Positions 1-8,969 of a DNA stretch of 64,000 nt are shown here, one piece after another (positions within the stretch are counted from its first letter, which is position 1; each line of letters opens with the position of its first letter). The stretch comes from Undaria pinnatifida (lineage: Eukaryota > Sar > Phaeophyceae > Laminariales > Alariaceae), in assembly GCA_012845835.1 (NCBI GenBank), contig JABAKD010000016.1, forward strand, positions 18,313,820 to 18,377,819. The letters are read 5' to 3'. The translations under genes were made by a program, and so were the position numbers. The notes below the pieces were generated by a model. It did not search any database, was not told the DNA's origin, and saw nothing but the letters and a program-made list of their open reading frames with translations.

Positions 1-225
1 CGTCTGCATGCTGATCATCCGACTCGACATGAGTAATAACAAACTCCCCCTCAAAAATAAGCTCCCGCAAAACGTGTTGTCGTACATCAATGTGCTTCGA
101 GTTCGACGTGCACACTGGGGTTTCCGCCAGGTTCTTCGCCCCCTCGTTATCCGCAAAAACCGTACTGCACGACGTAACAAAAACCCCGGAAAAATAAAAT
201 TCCATACATACCGCTCCAAGTGACT
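1..225 (-). pseudogene. Copia RNase H fragment, cut by the window edge
   Basis: Read on the minus strand, about 60 codons from near 185 down to 1 stay open and match the C-terminal part of Copia-type RNase H. Visible pieces are FADNEGAKNLAE, then SNSKHIDVRQHVLRELI and FVITHVESDDQHAD. These correspond to the acidic active-site block, the KHID block and the conserved end of Ty1/Copia polyproteins. The fragment continues beyond base 1. It is separate from the larger Copia element at 673, which carries its own complete RNase H. Upstream codons do not continue as normal RNase H, so the piece is probably truncated or chimeric. Confidence 0.7.
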
Positions 226-672
226 TATCGGAGTAGTCTTCGACGCCTAGCTTGATGGTCCAGTTGGCGATCTCCGCCGCTGCCTCTTCTCTGTAGTTTT
301 CTTCAAAGAAGAGAAACCTGTCGTACAAGCGTGTTCGCCGCTCTTATCCCGTAGCTATACTGTCGTCGGAAATATCCCCGGTGTGAATCTCCTCGCGTTC
401 CTGGTTGTCGGGCATGGTGTAGATGTTGATATAGTAATGTGTGATGATGACGTGTGGCTTCGTCCAAATGGCTCCTCCTGATCTCGATCCATCTTGCTGT
501 TGAATTCCTGTATATGTAAAAAAATACGCACGTTGTCGTCACAACTTGGTCTCCGTTCAGGTCGATCTTGGATTATTCCCTTTTCTCTTTGTCGTTTCTT
601 GACGTGTACTCATTGTCGTCTTCATTGTGGAATCTTTTCCTTCGGGTCGATCTTGGGTTGCTCGTTTCCTCC
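226..672 (-). other. Unassigned stretch between two Copia remnants
   Basis: On the minus strand there is an ATG-led frame starting MPDNQEREE, interrupted by one stop, that then reads into LFFEENYREEAAAEIANW and on toward the RNase H fragment. I do not recognise it. It may be degraded retroelement sequence or an exon of an unrelated gene. The block does not resemble the LTR found at 4918, so no 3' LTR of the neighbouring element is seen here. Confidence 0.3.
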
Positions 673-3600
673 TTAGATCTCATTTCTTGTGGTGTATGCC
701 TCGATAAGGTTCAGTAGGTGCCGATGCGTGTTCTTCGTGAGGAAGTTAGTCCCTACGTCTGCCAGCTGTTTCTGTGTTACCACGTGGTGGATAGTGATTT
801 TGCCGTCCTTGACTAGCTCCTTCAAGTAAAAGAAGCGCAGAGCGATGTGCTTCGTGCGAGAGCTGTAGATGCTCTTTCCTGCTATGTGTAGGGCTCCGGT
901 GTTGTCGCCAAAGAGCGGTACACTTTCAAACAGCTTTCCAAATCCCAGCTCGGCCATCATCTTGGAGAGGTACACCGCATCCTTGCTTGCGTGTGCCATT
1001 GAGATGAGTTCCGCCTCAAGAGTCGACTGCGCCGTCACGTTCTGGAGCGCAGTCTTGCAGCTCAGTGGTCCTCCAGCCAGCATGAACAAGTAGTCGGAGG
1101 TTGACTTGCCGTTGTCAGGGTTGTTTCCCCAGGTCGCATCGCAATACCCCGTCATTTCGAAACACCCTGCGTTGTACGTGATTGCCAGGCCCATATCTCC
1201 CTTTAGGTAGCGGAGAAGATGCTTTGCTGATGTCATGTGTAGTTTGGATGGTTTGCTCATGGCTCGGGCCAGTTGGTTGACGGCGTAGGTGATATCGTAG
1301 CGCGTGCATTGGCTCAGGAACATCAGAGACCCCGTGATGGCCTGGTAAAGTTGGATGCCCGCAGAGTCTAGCAGCATCGTGTCCGGTTGCTTCAGGGATA
1401 ACTCCGCACCTGCTCCCGTCGTGTGCACTGGGTTGCACTCTGCCATGGCAAATCGCGCCAGGACTGACTTGGCGTAATGCTCTTGGCTAATGGTCAGAGT
1501 CTTAGCCCCCTTGTCTCTGGTGATTTGTATGCCTAGCACCATCGAGACGTCCCCCATGTCGGTCACGGCGAATCGGTCCATCAGCTGTTTAAGGTCCTTC
1601 AGTAGCGGCGTGTTTCCTCCAAGAAGAAGGAGGTCGTCTACGTACATGGTCAGAACGCTGAGGTTGTCGTTTGAGCCGAAGATGTTGACACATGGATCAG
1701 ACGCAGTCGCTGTGAACCTGATATTCCTCAGTGAATCGTCGATGGTGTTGAACCAGTTGCGAGGGCTTTGACGACGTCCGTGCAGACTCTTCTTGAGTTT
1801 CATCACGTTGGGACGCCCAGTTGTAGCTTCAAGCGATTCGTAGCCTGGAGGAGTCTTCACATACACCTCCTCCTGTACCTCGGCGTTTAGAAACGCCATC
1901 TGTACATCAAGCTGGAATACTTCCCAGTCCTCGCGCGCAGCTACGGCAAGTGCCATGTGAATGCTCTGGATACGGCATACTGGTGCATATGTGCAGCCAC
2001 AGTCGATTTCCGGTACTTGTCCCCAGCCCTGAACCACAACTCTACCTTTCAGCGTGTGATCGGCTTTGACCTTAAAGACCCATTTGGTCCCGACCACCTT
2101 TTGCTCCGGTGGTACTGAGTCTGGAGATACCAGGTCGAAGACTGCGTGTTTCTGGAGGTTGTCCATCTCCTTGTTTGTGGCTTCTTTCCACTTGGTCGTC
2201 TGTGGCGATTCCATCGCCTCCTTGAACGTGTTCAGGATCGTAATGACCTCCCCATCCGAACTGTGCTCACAAACGGTGTTTCCAGTACCTAGGGCGTAGT
2301 CAAGGTATACTTCCATCCTGTGCTCTTGTGCTCCATCTGACCTTTGTTCTGTCTCACCTACCAGCGCGTATTCCATCGTGCTTTCTTTCTCGTGCGCTAC
2401 CTCTGCGTCACTTACCATTGGGCTAGTGAGCAATCCCAGGTCACGCAGTTCTCGCTGCTGGTGAAGGCATATTCCTTTGCGTGAGACCGGAGTTACGGCA
2501 CAATTTGCGCGTGTGCCCAACCATGCTGCGCCTCCGAGTTCGTGGTCTGTCGGCCATGGTCCTGTCCGGATCGTCTCGAGCATCTCGTCACTGCCGGCGC
2601 CTTCGGCGGCCGGCTCCTCCTCGCCAGCTGATGTTGAGTGGTCCAAATTCCTACTCGTGAGCTTCAACACTTTCTTCAGGAGGCTGTCTATCTCTTCGCT
2701 GTACGTGATACAGATGTCTTGCGTGTTTTCTCCCAGCGAGCTGTCTTCGTGAGTACTGACGGCGTCGCCAGTGGTGTTGCCCCCTGTGGAATTAGCCAGT
2801 GTCGATGCTGGGGTCTCGATGAAGGTGACGTTGCGGCTCTCTGTCACTCCCGCCGTCTTGTTTCTATATATCTGGTATGCTGTGCTGTTCAAGCTGTACC
2901 CACAGAGTACCCCTTCGCAGGTCTTGTCCTCGAGTTTGGGCAGCAGCAGCAGCAACAGCAACAGCAGCAGCAGCAGTGCTAAGAAACGATTATGTCTCCC
3001 AGGTGCGACCAAGCCTGCATGTTCTACCGGATGCTTGTTGCCGTCCGTATCGATGATTTTTCCCGAAATCATACCGGTCGCTATTCCCCGTAGAACGTGT
3101 CGTCCTGCGGTCAGTGTCTTGTGGGGTTTCTCGAGTGGCTTGTAGTGTAGCAGCTTGTCCTCCAGACCCGGGTGAAGTTCATCATCAAAGTAGTGCCCGG
3201 ATGTTCCACTATCCATCAGCATGGTCAAGGTTTTCGGAGCAACTCTGGATGTGTCAGCACTAGTCTCCCTCCTCTCGGTTGGTTGCGCAGTTTCCTGAGA
3301 CTCTGCTGATGGGGTCCACTCAGCCGTCACGAAGGCATACCCAAAGTCGTCTTCTTCTTCCGTCGCCGTCGACTCAGTCGCTGTGTGAGCCTTTTGTACT
3401 TCTCCCTGTGGTTGGTTCTCCGTATTGTGTTTCTCTTTCTGAGCGTTGCACTCGGCATCGCTGTGTGTCGTAGAGTTGCGTAGCGAGCACCATTTTGGTG
3501 TATCAGATCGCTTCTTCTTGCTGTTTGTGCAGTCTCGCTTCATGTGTCCGAATTCTTGGCAGTTGTAGCATCGTACCTTCCGTGATACTTTGGTGGTTGT

Positions 3601-4305
3601 CATTGCCGCTCCTCTGCCGGCTAGCTTGTTTACATGTCCTGGTCTCGAGAGTCGGTCGATGTACAAGTTTCTCATCATTGATTGAATCTCGTTAATGCCA
3701 AAGTTTAGGCTGTGAAAGCTCGTCATCTTTACGAACTCGTAGTCGTCGGTCAGGCCTTGCAATAGAATGTCTTCAAACCTCTCGTCCGAGATTTTTTCTC
3801 CCATTTCATGCAACCGCCCTCGAATCTCCAATAGCTTGATGGTATAGTCATCAGGATCTTGCCCTTCCTCCATTCGGAAGCTCACAAGCTTCTCGTAGCA
3901 GGCTCGCCGTGCTTCCTTGCTGTTGCTGTTGTACTTGGCATACAAAGCGTTCCACGCCTTCTGTCCGTGTCCCAGACCCCCCGCCAAAGTCCTGTCTTCA
4001 TATTGTCGAACTAGTGTAGCTGCAGGGCCGCTATTGACAAGGTAAAGTACGGAGAAGAGGGTCTCGCACGCTCGCTTCCAGCGTTGGATTTCCACCAGAT
4101 TCGTCGGAGTGTCCGGGGTGTCACTGTCAATGACTGCTGGTACCGGTTCAATCGATCCGTTCAGAACATCAAACACGTCTTTGTTTGACATAGACAACAC
4201 TACGCGGGTCTTTGAGCTCCATTCGCGATAGTTCTCCGGTTTGGTCCCATCAAATCTGGGAATATTCCTTATGGTCGAGGTCACCACGTTACCGGGATCC
4301 TCCAT
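673..4305 (-). CDS. Copia gag-pol polyprotein lacking the integrase core
   Basis: This 1210-residue frame starts at an ATG (4303-4305). Domains in order: Copia-type gag, with a zinc knuckle CYNCQEFGHMKRDC near residue 245; protease with DSGTSG near 363; a poly-leucine run near 443-455; an integrase C-terminal remnant GYSLNSTAYQIY near 470; reverse transcriptase from about 740, with LDVQMAFLNAEV and the catalytic YVDDLLLL near 890; and RNase H from about 1055 (YCDATWG, then KHIALRFFYLKE). The HHCC zinc finger and DDE catalytic core of integrase are absent. Complete Copia polyproteins are usually a few hundred residues longer, so a large piece is missing, yet the frame stays open across the gap. 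The reverse transcriptase and RNase H look intact. Without integrase the element could move only with help from a relative. Confidence 0.88.
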   Translation of the reverse strand: MEDPGNVVTSTIRNIPRFDGTKPENYREWSSKTRVVLSMSNKDVFDVLNGSIEPVPAVIDSDTPDTPTNLVEIQRWKRACETLFSVLYLVNSGPAATLVRQYEDRTLAGGLGHGQKAWNALYAKYNSNSKEARRACYEKLVSFRMEEGQDPDDYTIKLLEIRGRLHEMGEKISDERFEDILLQGLTDDYEFVKMTSFHSLNFGINEIQSMMRNLYIDRLSRPGHVNKLAGRGAAMTTTKVSRKVRCYNCQEFGHMKRDCTNSKKKRSDTPKWCSLRNSTTHSDAECNAQKEKHNTENQPQGEVQKAHTATESTATEEEDDFGYAFVTAEWTPSAESQETAQPTERRETSADTSRVAPKTLTMLMDSGTSGHYFDDELHPGLEDKLLHYKPLEKPHKTLTAGRHVLRGIATGMISGKIIDTDGNKHPVEHAGLVAPGRHNRFLALLLLLLLLLLLLPKLEDKTCEGVLCGYSLNSTAYQIYRNKTAGVTESRNVTFIETPASTLANSTGGNTTGDAVSTHEDSSLGENTQDICITYSEEIDSLLKKVLKLTSRNLDHSTSAGEEEPAAEGAGSDEMLETIRTGPWPTDHELGGAAWLGTRANCAVTPVSRKGICLHQQRELRDLGLLTSPMVSDAEVAHEKESTMEYALVGETEQRSDGAQEHRMEVYLDYALGTGNTVCEHSSDGEVITILNTFKEAMESPQTTKWKEATNKEMDNLQKHAVFDLVSPDSVPPEQKVVGTKWVFKVKADHTLKGRVVVQGWGQVPEIDCGCTYAPVCRIQSIHMALAVAAREDWEVFQLDVQMAFLNAEVQEEVYVKTPPGYESLEATTGRPNVMKLKKSLHGRRQSPRNWFNTIDDSLRNIRFTATASDPCVNIFGSNDNLSVLTMYVDDLLLLGGNTPLLKDLKQLMDRFAVTDMGDVSMVLGIQITRDKGAKTLTISQEHYAKSVLARFAMAECNPVHTTGAGAELSLKQPDTMLLDSAGIQLYQAITGSLMFLSQCTRYDITYAVNQLARAMSKPSKLHMTSAKHLLRYLKGDMGLAITYNAGCFEMTGYCDATWGNNPDNGKSTSDYLFMLAGGPLSCKTALQNVTAQSTLEAELISMAHASKDAVYLSKMMAELGFGKLFESVPLFGDNTGALHIAGKSIYSSRTKHIALRFFYLKELVKDGKITIHHVVTQKQLADVGTNFLTKNTHRHLLNLIEAYTTRNEI
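2940..2980 (-). repeat. CAG/CTG microsatellite at the integrase deletion point
   Basis: An imperfect run of about 12 CAG/CAA triplets on the + strand is read as consecutive leucines in the polyprotein. It lies exactly where protease-side sequence jumps to the integrase C-terminal remnant. Confidence 0.85.
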
Positions 4306-4363
4306 GACTGCTCTGAGTGCGTTGCTTGTGCTGGCTCTGTGCTGCCGTGTTTATTCTCGCGCT

Positions 4364-4780
4364 TAGCTCGATCCTGTCCGTGGGACGCCTGAGGCATGCC
4401 GACCCGCTCGCCGGGCTTTCCTCTTCCCCTTTTTCTTTCAGCTCGATCTTGTACGCAGATCGCCTGAAGCGTGCCGGTATGTCCACCGGGCTTCCTTTTA
4501 TCCTTCAGCTCGTTCTTGTACGCAGATCGCCTGAAGCGTGCCGGTCTGTCCACCGGGCTTCCTTTTCTCGTTCAGCTCGATCTTGTACACAGATCGCCTG
4601 GAGAGTGCCGGTCCGTTCGCCGGGCTTCTTTTTCTCGTTCAGCTCGATCCTGTACGCAGATCGCCTGAAGAGTGCCGGTCCGTCCGCCGGGCTTCCGTTT
4701 CTCGTTCAGCTCGATCCTGTACGCAGATCGCCTGAAGCTTGCCGGTCTGTCCGCCGGGCTCCCTTTTTCTTCGTGCACGT
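4364..4780. repeat. 67-bp minisatellite, about six units
   Basis: Units around 'acgcagatcgcctgaagc' recur every 67 bases, with the same core at 4454, 4521, 4588, 4655 and 4722. A more diverged first unit lies near 4370. The array sits in the leader between the 5' LTR and gag. Units differ by a few bases, mainly in the segment that follows 'gtgccggt'. Confidence 0.9.
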
Positions 4781-4905
4781 TGTTCCAGTGCCGTTCGACT
4801 CGACTCACGTTTGGTTCCAAGTTTCTTGCGTAGTCTTCCAGCAAAATCACCAGTCTTGTGCTCCACCGCAGGGGATGTTGATGCGCTGTGTGTTACACGC
4901 TAACG

Positions 4906-4917
4906 AGGCTCATAACC
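4906..4917 (-). other. Putative primer-binding site (half-tRNA Met type)
   Basis: Directly next to the LTR the minus strand reads GGTTATGAGCC. This is complementary to the anticodon stem-loop of a methionine tRNA (CUCAUAACC), as in Drosophila copia and Ty5, which prime from a cleaved half of initiator tRNA. The family precedent is known. The assignment here is inferred from position and match. Confidence 0.55.
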
Positions 4918-5458
4918 TGTTAGAAATGTGGTGGTGCCTGACCGATGACGGTCTTCAGAGGCTAACACAGAGTCGTGGCGAGACGAGCTCGAGCCTGACT
5001 GATGATGGTTTAGACGATGGTGGATCACTTTAAATGGGCTCTCGTTGGGCCAACAAAAAACGTATGTCACTATGAACTGTCCAAGTCCAGATGCAGATGT
5101 GAAGAGTGAACTCGATGTGCAAGCACTCGTGTCTCTTCCTTTTTACTCTAACAAATTATCTCGTATGGTGGTATCCACTACATACGACACCCTGGTCAAT
5201 CTTACGCACGTGACTGAGTAAACACTTCGATCTTACGCACGTGACCTAGTCAACGCTTTGATCTTACGCACGTGACCCGTCAACGCGTTATTACTTGGTG
5301 GAACGCAGGACCATATATGTGTCCTCTTCCATACAAAAGAACGCAAATTCTATCACATGGTTCGACAGCTTACCCAGTACTCTGCATACACTTATTTGAC
5401 TATGTAATGAACATCTACCTATATACAATGGATTCCTTGTGAATCATACTCTTTAACA
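4918..5458 (-). repeat. 5' LTR of the Copia element
   Basis: The segment begins TGTTAG and ends TTAACA on the + strand, giving the TG..CA ends expected of an LTR, and it abuts the putative primer-binding site. The right end is inferred from the terminal bases alone, because the second LTR is not in the window. A TATA-like stretch (catatatggt on the minus strand) near 5313-5320 could be its promoter. Confidence 0.6.
5198..5290. promoter_or_regulatory. Three 31-bp repeats, each with a CACGTG box, in the LTR
   Basis: The core 'cttacgcacgtgac' occurs at 5201, 5232 and 5263. Each copy contains the palindrome CACGTG, a G-box/E-box recognised by bHLH and bZIP factors. Tandem enhancer repeats in U3 are common in LTR elements, so a transcriptional role is likely but inferred. 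Confidence 0.6.
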
Positions 5459-5462
5459 TCTA

Positions 5463-5568
5463 TAGACTAGACTATACGAGTAAGTATGTTTATGTTTATG
5501 TCTTTATCCTCAGGTGTTGTTGTACCTGCCGATCGATGCTGTGAAGGATCTGCGTATAGTCTAGTCTA
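5463..5568. repeat. Small inverted-repeat element
   Basis: A perfect 16-base inverted repeat, tagactagactatacg at 5463-5478 and its complement at 5553-5568, encloses 74 bases. This fits a very small MITE or a hairpin, lying just outside the LTR end. Confidence 0.6.
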
Positions 5569-5972
5569 AGAATACCGAGAATGAATCCAGATCCAACTCT
5601 GGCAACAATTAATTGCTACCATGTACCTGGTACAGCAGTAGTAGTAATAATACAAAAAAAAATCTACATACATACGGTTACTAGTATGCAGTAGATCATG
5701 CAGATAGATCGCGTGGCTCCCACCTCTGATAGCATGAGCAAGAAGACCCCATCATGAAGATCTTCCCTGAATAATGTGACTATTAATACTACTACTACTT
5801 ACTACTACTTACTTGTACATTATCAAGTAGTAAGTGAGAGTCGGTGATTTTTCCGGTGTGCATCGTCGGGTCACATCGGGTCACATCGACTTCCAAACTT
5901 GTCTCAATTTTTTTCTCCCCGTTTTACTCGAAGCGGGCGCACTCTACTACTATAATCGCCCGGGTGTGCGCT
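5569..5972. other. No gene seen; short TAC-rich microsatellites
   Basis: The stretch holds short ACT/TAC runs near 5786-5825 and a duplicated 'gggtcacatc' near 5868-5890. I see no coding signal in it. Confidence 0.6.
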
Positions 5973-6720
5973 TAACGGTTGCTGAAAGCTGAGGTGGTCG
6001 AGACACTGCTTTACGGTTGCATGACGTGGAACCCGAAGAAGCCTGACTATGACGACAGGCTACGACGGGTTCACCGCTCCATGCTCCTCCGATGCCTTGG
6101 ATGGCGGAAACGAAAGCGCGACGACCACACCCTATGGTACGCCGACGCGCTTGCCAAGACAGCTTCCTAGATCATACTATTAGAGAGAGGCGATAGTGCG
6201 CAAACGGAGGATATTGTTTGCGGGATTCGTAGCACGTATGGGGGAGGAGCGTCTGCCACAGAGCGTGATGTTTGGGGAGTTTGTTGGGGGTAAGGGCTAC
6301 TCAGGGGGGCAAGAGAAAGACTGGATGGATCGTCTGAAGGAGGATATGTCGGCCTTTGGAATGAAATTCGAAGGATGATGGCGAAAGGCTGCTCAGAAGG
6401 CTGGCAGATGGTTTCGACGAGTAGAGGAGGGAGCCGAGTTGTTCATCATGCGGAATCGGTATGAAAAGGAGAGACGCAAAGCTGCAGAGCGACGCGCAAA
6501 GGCTGCAACAGCGCCATCCACCGTCGGCATCTCTAAGCTGCCAGGGGGAGGGGGAAGGAGGGGGGGGGGCAGGGGGGGAGGGGGGAGGGGGGAGGGGGGA
6601 GGGGGGAGGGGGGAGGGGGGTAGGGGGGAGAGGGGGAGGAGGGAGGGGGGTAGGGGGGAAGGGGGGAAGGGTGGGGGGGGGTGGGAAGGGGGGGCGTCAT
6701 GCCCAAGAGACTGAAGTCTG
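5973..6720 (+). pseudogene. 5'-truncated LINE reverse-transcriptase tail
   Basis: Translation in shifting frames gives LLKAEVVETLLYGCMTW, DRLRRVHRSMLLRCLGW and HTLWYADALAKT. After a frame change it gives RRILFAGFVARMGEERLPQ, then FGMKFEG, a stop, and WRKAAQKAGRWFRRVEEGAE. This is the region after the polymerase domain of non-LTR retrotransposon ORF2, where LRRVHRRMLLRC.GW and FAG.VARM motifs are typical. At least two stops or frameshifts break it, and everything upstream of the thumb region is missing, as expected for a 5'-truncated insertion. The remaining frame runs into a glycine-coding G tract at 6541. The following 250 bases are probably the 3' untranslated part. Confidence 0.75.
6541..6705 (+). 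repeat. (GGGGGA)n purine tract
   Basis: About 165 bases of G runs broken by single A or T, strongly purine on the + strand. Long reading frames across it (poly-glycine or poly-proline) are artefacts of base composition. Confidence 0.9.
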
Positions 6721-6976
6721 GGTCTGGCCATCATCGTCTTGAAAAAGTCGTGGGCCTTCTAATGGCCGTCACAAGATAGCATAAGACCGCCCTGACTTAT
6801 TTCGCCATGTCGCGTTCTCTCCCCAGTGCCATTGATGCACTTGATACCCTGTATGAGCCCAACAATGCCGTCTTCAGGAACTAGTACTAAGTAGAGTCTG
6901 CTAGTATGACATTTTTCCATTTTCTTCTTTTCTTCTCTTTTCCTTCCCTTGCTTCCTCTTCTTGTCTTTTTTTTTT
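6721..6976 (+). other. Probable LINE 3' tail and pyrimidine tract
   Basis: Non-coding sequence follows the LINE remnant and passes into a long T/C tract from about 6910 to 6990. No gene is seen. Confidence 0.4.
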
Positions 6977-8256
6977 CTTTTTTTTTTTATCCTCCGGCGG
7001 ATGGGGAAAAATAAAGCGTTAGCTCACCACACTTCCACGTATTTTCATACGCGTCGTGTGTCGATTTAACTCAGTTGCTTTCGCAGCCCAACGCTAGCTG
7101 GCGCACCCTTCGGGTCCCATTGTAGGTATAGCGTAAGCTGTCCCTATCAGTGGTCTTCATTACAACCCCGGCAGCGCAAGCTGCCGTTGTATACGGATGC
7201 GTGTGTATGTCGACCCGGCCTGTCCCCTGAGGGTCAGTTTCTTCCGGCTCTTCTTGTCTTCTTGTCTTTCTTTGCTTCTCTCGTCTTTTTCCTTTCTTTC
7301 CTTTCCTTTTTCGTTTTTTTTTTGTTTCGCTTTCTTCTCGTTTTTTCCTTTCCTTTATCTTCTTTCTTTCCTTTGTTTCTTTTCTCCAATAATAATAGAC
7401 TTGCGTCTGTCGTGCGTATGCGTAGTGATAGATACTACGTGTAATATAGACGTGGTGGTAGTAGTAGTCTTTCTGGGCTGGCAACCGGTATAATACCGTA
7501 AACTACACATTGTAACACACCCACATAAGATACCACACCCCCCACAGAATACGACACCCCGGTGATAATTTTGGGCGCATTTTTGCAACCATCGATTTAT
7601 CACCGGGGCTAAGTTTTTTTTTTTTTTTTTATCCTCCGGCGGATGGGGAAAAATAAAGCTTTAGCTCACCACACTTCCACGTATGTATGTTCATACGCGT
7701 CGTGTGTCGATTCAACTCAGTTAGTTGGATTCGCAGCCCAACGCTAGCTGGCGCACCCTTCGGGTCCCATTGTAGGTATAATAGCGTAAGCTGTCCCTAT
7801 CAGTGGTCTTCGTTACAACCCCGGCAGCGCAAGCTGCCGTTGTATACGGATGCGTGTGTATGTCGACCCGGCCTGTCCCCTGAGGGTCAGTTTCTTCCGG
7901 CTCTTCTTGTCTTGTCTTTCTTTGCTTCTCTCGTCTTTTTCCTTTCTTTCCTTTCCTTTTTCGTTTTTTTTTTGTTTCGCTTTCTTCTCGTTTTTTCCTT
8001 TCCTTTATCTTCTTTCTTTCCGTTGTTGCTTTTCTCCAATAATAGACTTGCGTCTGTCGTGCGTATGCGTAGTGATAGATACTACGTGTAATATAGACGT
8101 GGTGGTAGTAGTCTTTCTGGGCTGGCAACCGGTATTATACCGTAAACTACACAAGATAACACACCCACATAAGATACCACACCCCCCACAGAATACGACA
8201 CCCCGGTGATAATTTTGGGCGCATTTTTGCAATCATCGATTTATCACCGGGGTTAC
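6977..8256. repeat. Direct tandem duplication, two units of about 640 bp
   Basis: The block from about 6977 to 7614 is repeated at 7615-8256 with an offset of 643-644 bases and only a few differences. Landmarks are 'atcctccggcggatgggg' at 6988 and 7631 and 'catcgatttatcaccgggg' near 7591 and 8236. Each unit holds a T/C-rich stretch. Long frames there, in both directions, are composition artefacts. A diverged single copy of the start of the unit lies at 56905-57060. Confidence 0.9.
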
Positions 8257-8405
8257 ACAAGATACCACACCCCGGTGATAATTTTAGTTACGCCGCATAC
8301 ATTCACAGGGTCCCTCTTTTCTACCACCGGGGTCATAGAACATCTGCCCCGTGGGCACACAACACCACACCCTGTGTGCGGGGGGAACACCCCGTGTGGA
8401 GACCT

Positions 8406-8640
8406 CCAACAACATGAACGTTGAGGGAGAGCAAAATGCCTCTGCAAGTGCCCCCGCTTCTCCGACAACTGCTTCGACCGCAGCTGTACAGCAGGCGCAA
8501 AAACATACCGTGTGTGCGGACGTTCGGACAGGTATCACCCCCCCGCAATACCACACCCCTTCAAGTGTGCCGCAGCAGCGGCTCAACTCTACAAGGAGTG
8601 CTTCGGTATCCCCCCCCAAGCACGACCTGACAGCTGTGGG
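8406..8640 (+). other. Coding-like island inside the TIR element
   Basis: This stretch has a different texture from the C-rich repeats around it. It reads MNVEGEQNASASAPAS in one frame and CAAAAAQLYKECFGIPPQAR in another, separated by C-rich repeat sequence. It could be a relic of a transposase N-terminus or captured host sequence. I cannot assign a family. Confidence 0.25.
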
Positions 8641-8644
8641 TGTT

Positions 8645-8835
8645 CGGAGGTTATCACACCCCCTGGTTTATCACACCCCCTTATTTATCACACCCCCAAA
8701 CACACCCTGTGGGTGTTCGGACGTGCTATCACACCCCCTGGTTTATCACACCCCCATATTTATCACACCCCCAAACGTACCCCGTGGGAGGTCGGACGTG
8801 CTATCACACCCCCTGGTTTATCACACCCCCTGGGG
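8645..8835. repeat. Tandem repeats of about 75-80 bp in the TIR element
   Basis: The motif 'tatcacaccccctggttta' recurs near 8652, 8727 and 8801, each time followed by 'tcacaccccc' motifs and a 'gttcgga/ggtcgga' spacer. They expand the element's interior. Confidence 0.8.
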
Positions 8836-8969
8836 GCCGCCGCGACCAGCACTCTATCACCGGGGCTACACAAGATACCACACCCCCACATGATACCACA
8901 CCCGGTGATAATATTTTCAAGCGCTCAAATGTATCACCGGGGGTGTGTTATCTTGTGTAGTTTACGGTA

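Larger units (their letters stand above)
673..5458 (-). mobile_element. Ty1/Copia LTR retrotransposon, internally deleted
   Basis: The element reads right to left: a 5' LTR (4918-5458), a primer-binding site next to it, a leader holding a 67-bp minisatellite, then one long gag-pol frame ending at 673. The order gag, protease, reverse transcriptase, RNase H, with integrase remnants before the reverse transcriptase, defines the Copia superfamily. No matching 3' LTR can be found in the 672 bases downstream, so the left end is lost, rearranged or lies outside the window. The integrase core is missing from the frame. Confidence 0.85.
8138..8969. mobile_element. Non-autonomous DNA transposon with perfect 29-bp inverted ends
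   Basis: The left end begins TACCGTAAACTACACAAGAT and the right end is its exact reverse complement over 29 bases (8138-8166 and 8941-8969). If the outer TA is the target duplication, the inverted repeat is 27 bases starting CCGTAAAC. The interior is dominated by short 'tcacacccc' and 'caccgggg' motifs and holds no transposase. A mutated left end (near 7494) also lies inside the upstream unit of the 640-bp duplication, so duplication happened after insertion. Confidence 0.8.

Noticed and set aside
6393-6742. Glycine- or proline-rich ORFs in three frames
   Set aside because: They come from a G-rich tract next to a LINE remnant. Codon content reflects base composition only.
7071-8209. Lys/Arg- or Phe/Leu-rich ORFs repeated in both 640-bp units
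   Set aside because: They are produced by a T/C tract and are duplicated along with the tandem unit. No conserved motif.
8351-8893. 180-codon ORF inside the TIR element
   Set aside because: Most of it is translation of 'tcacacccc' repeats. Only the short island at 8406-8640 is noted.
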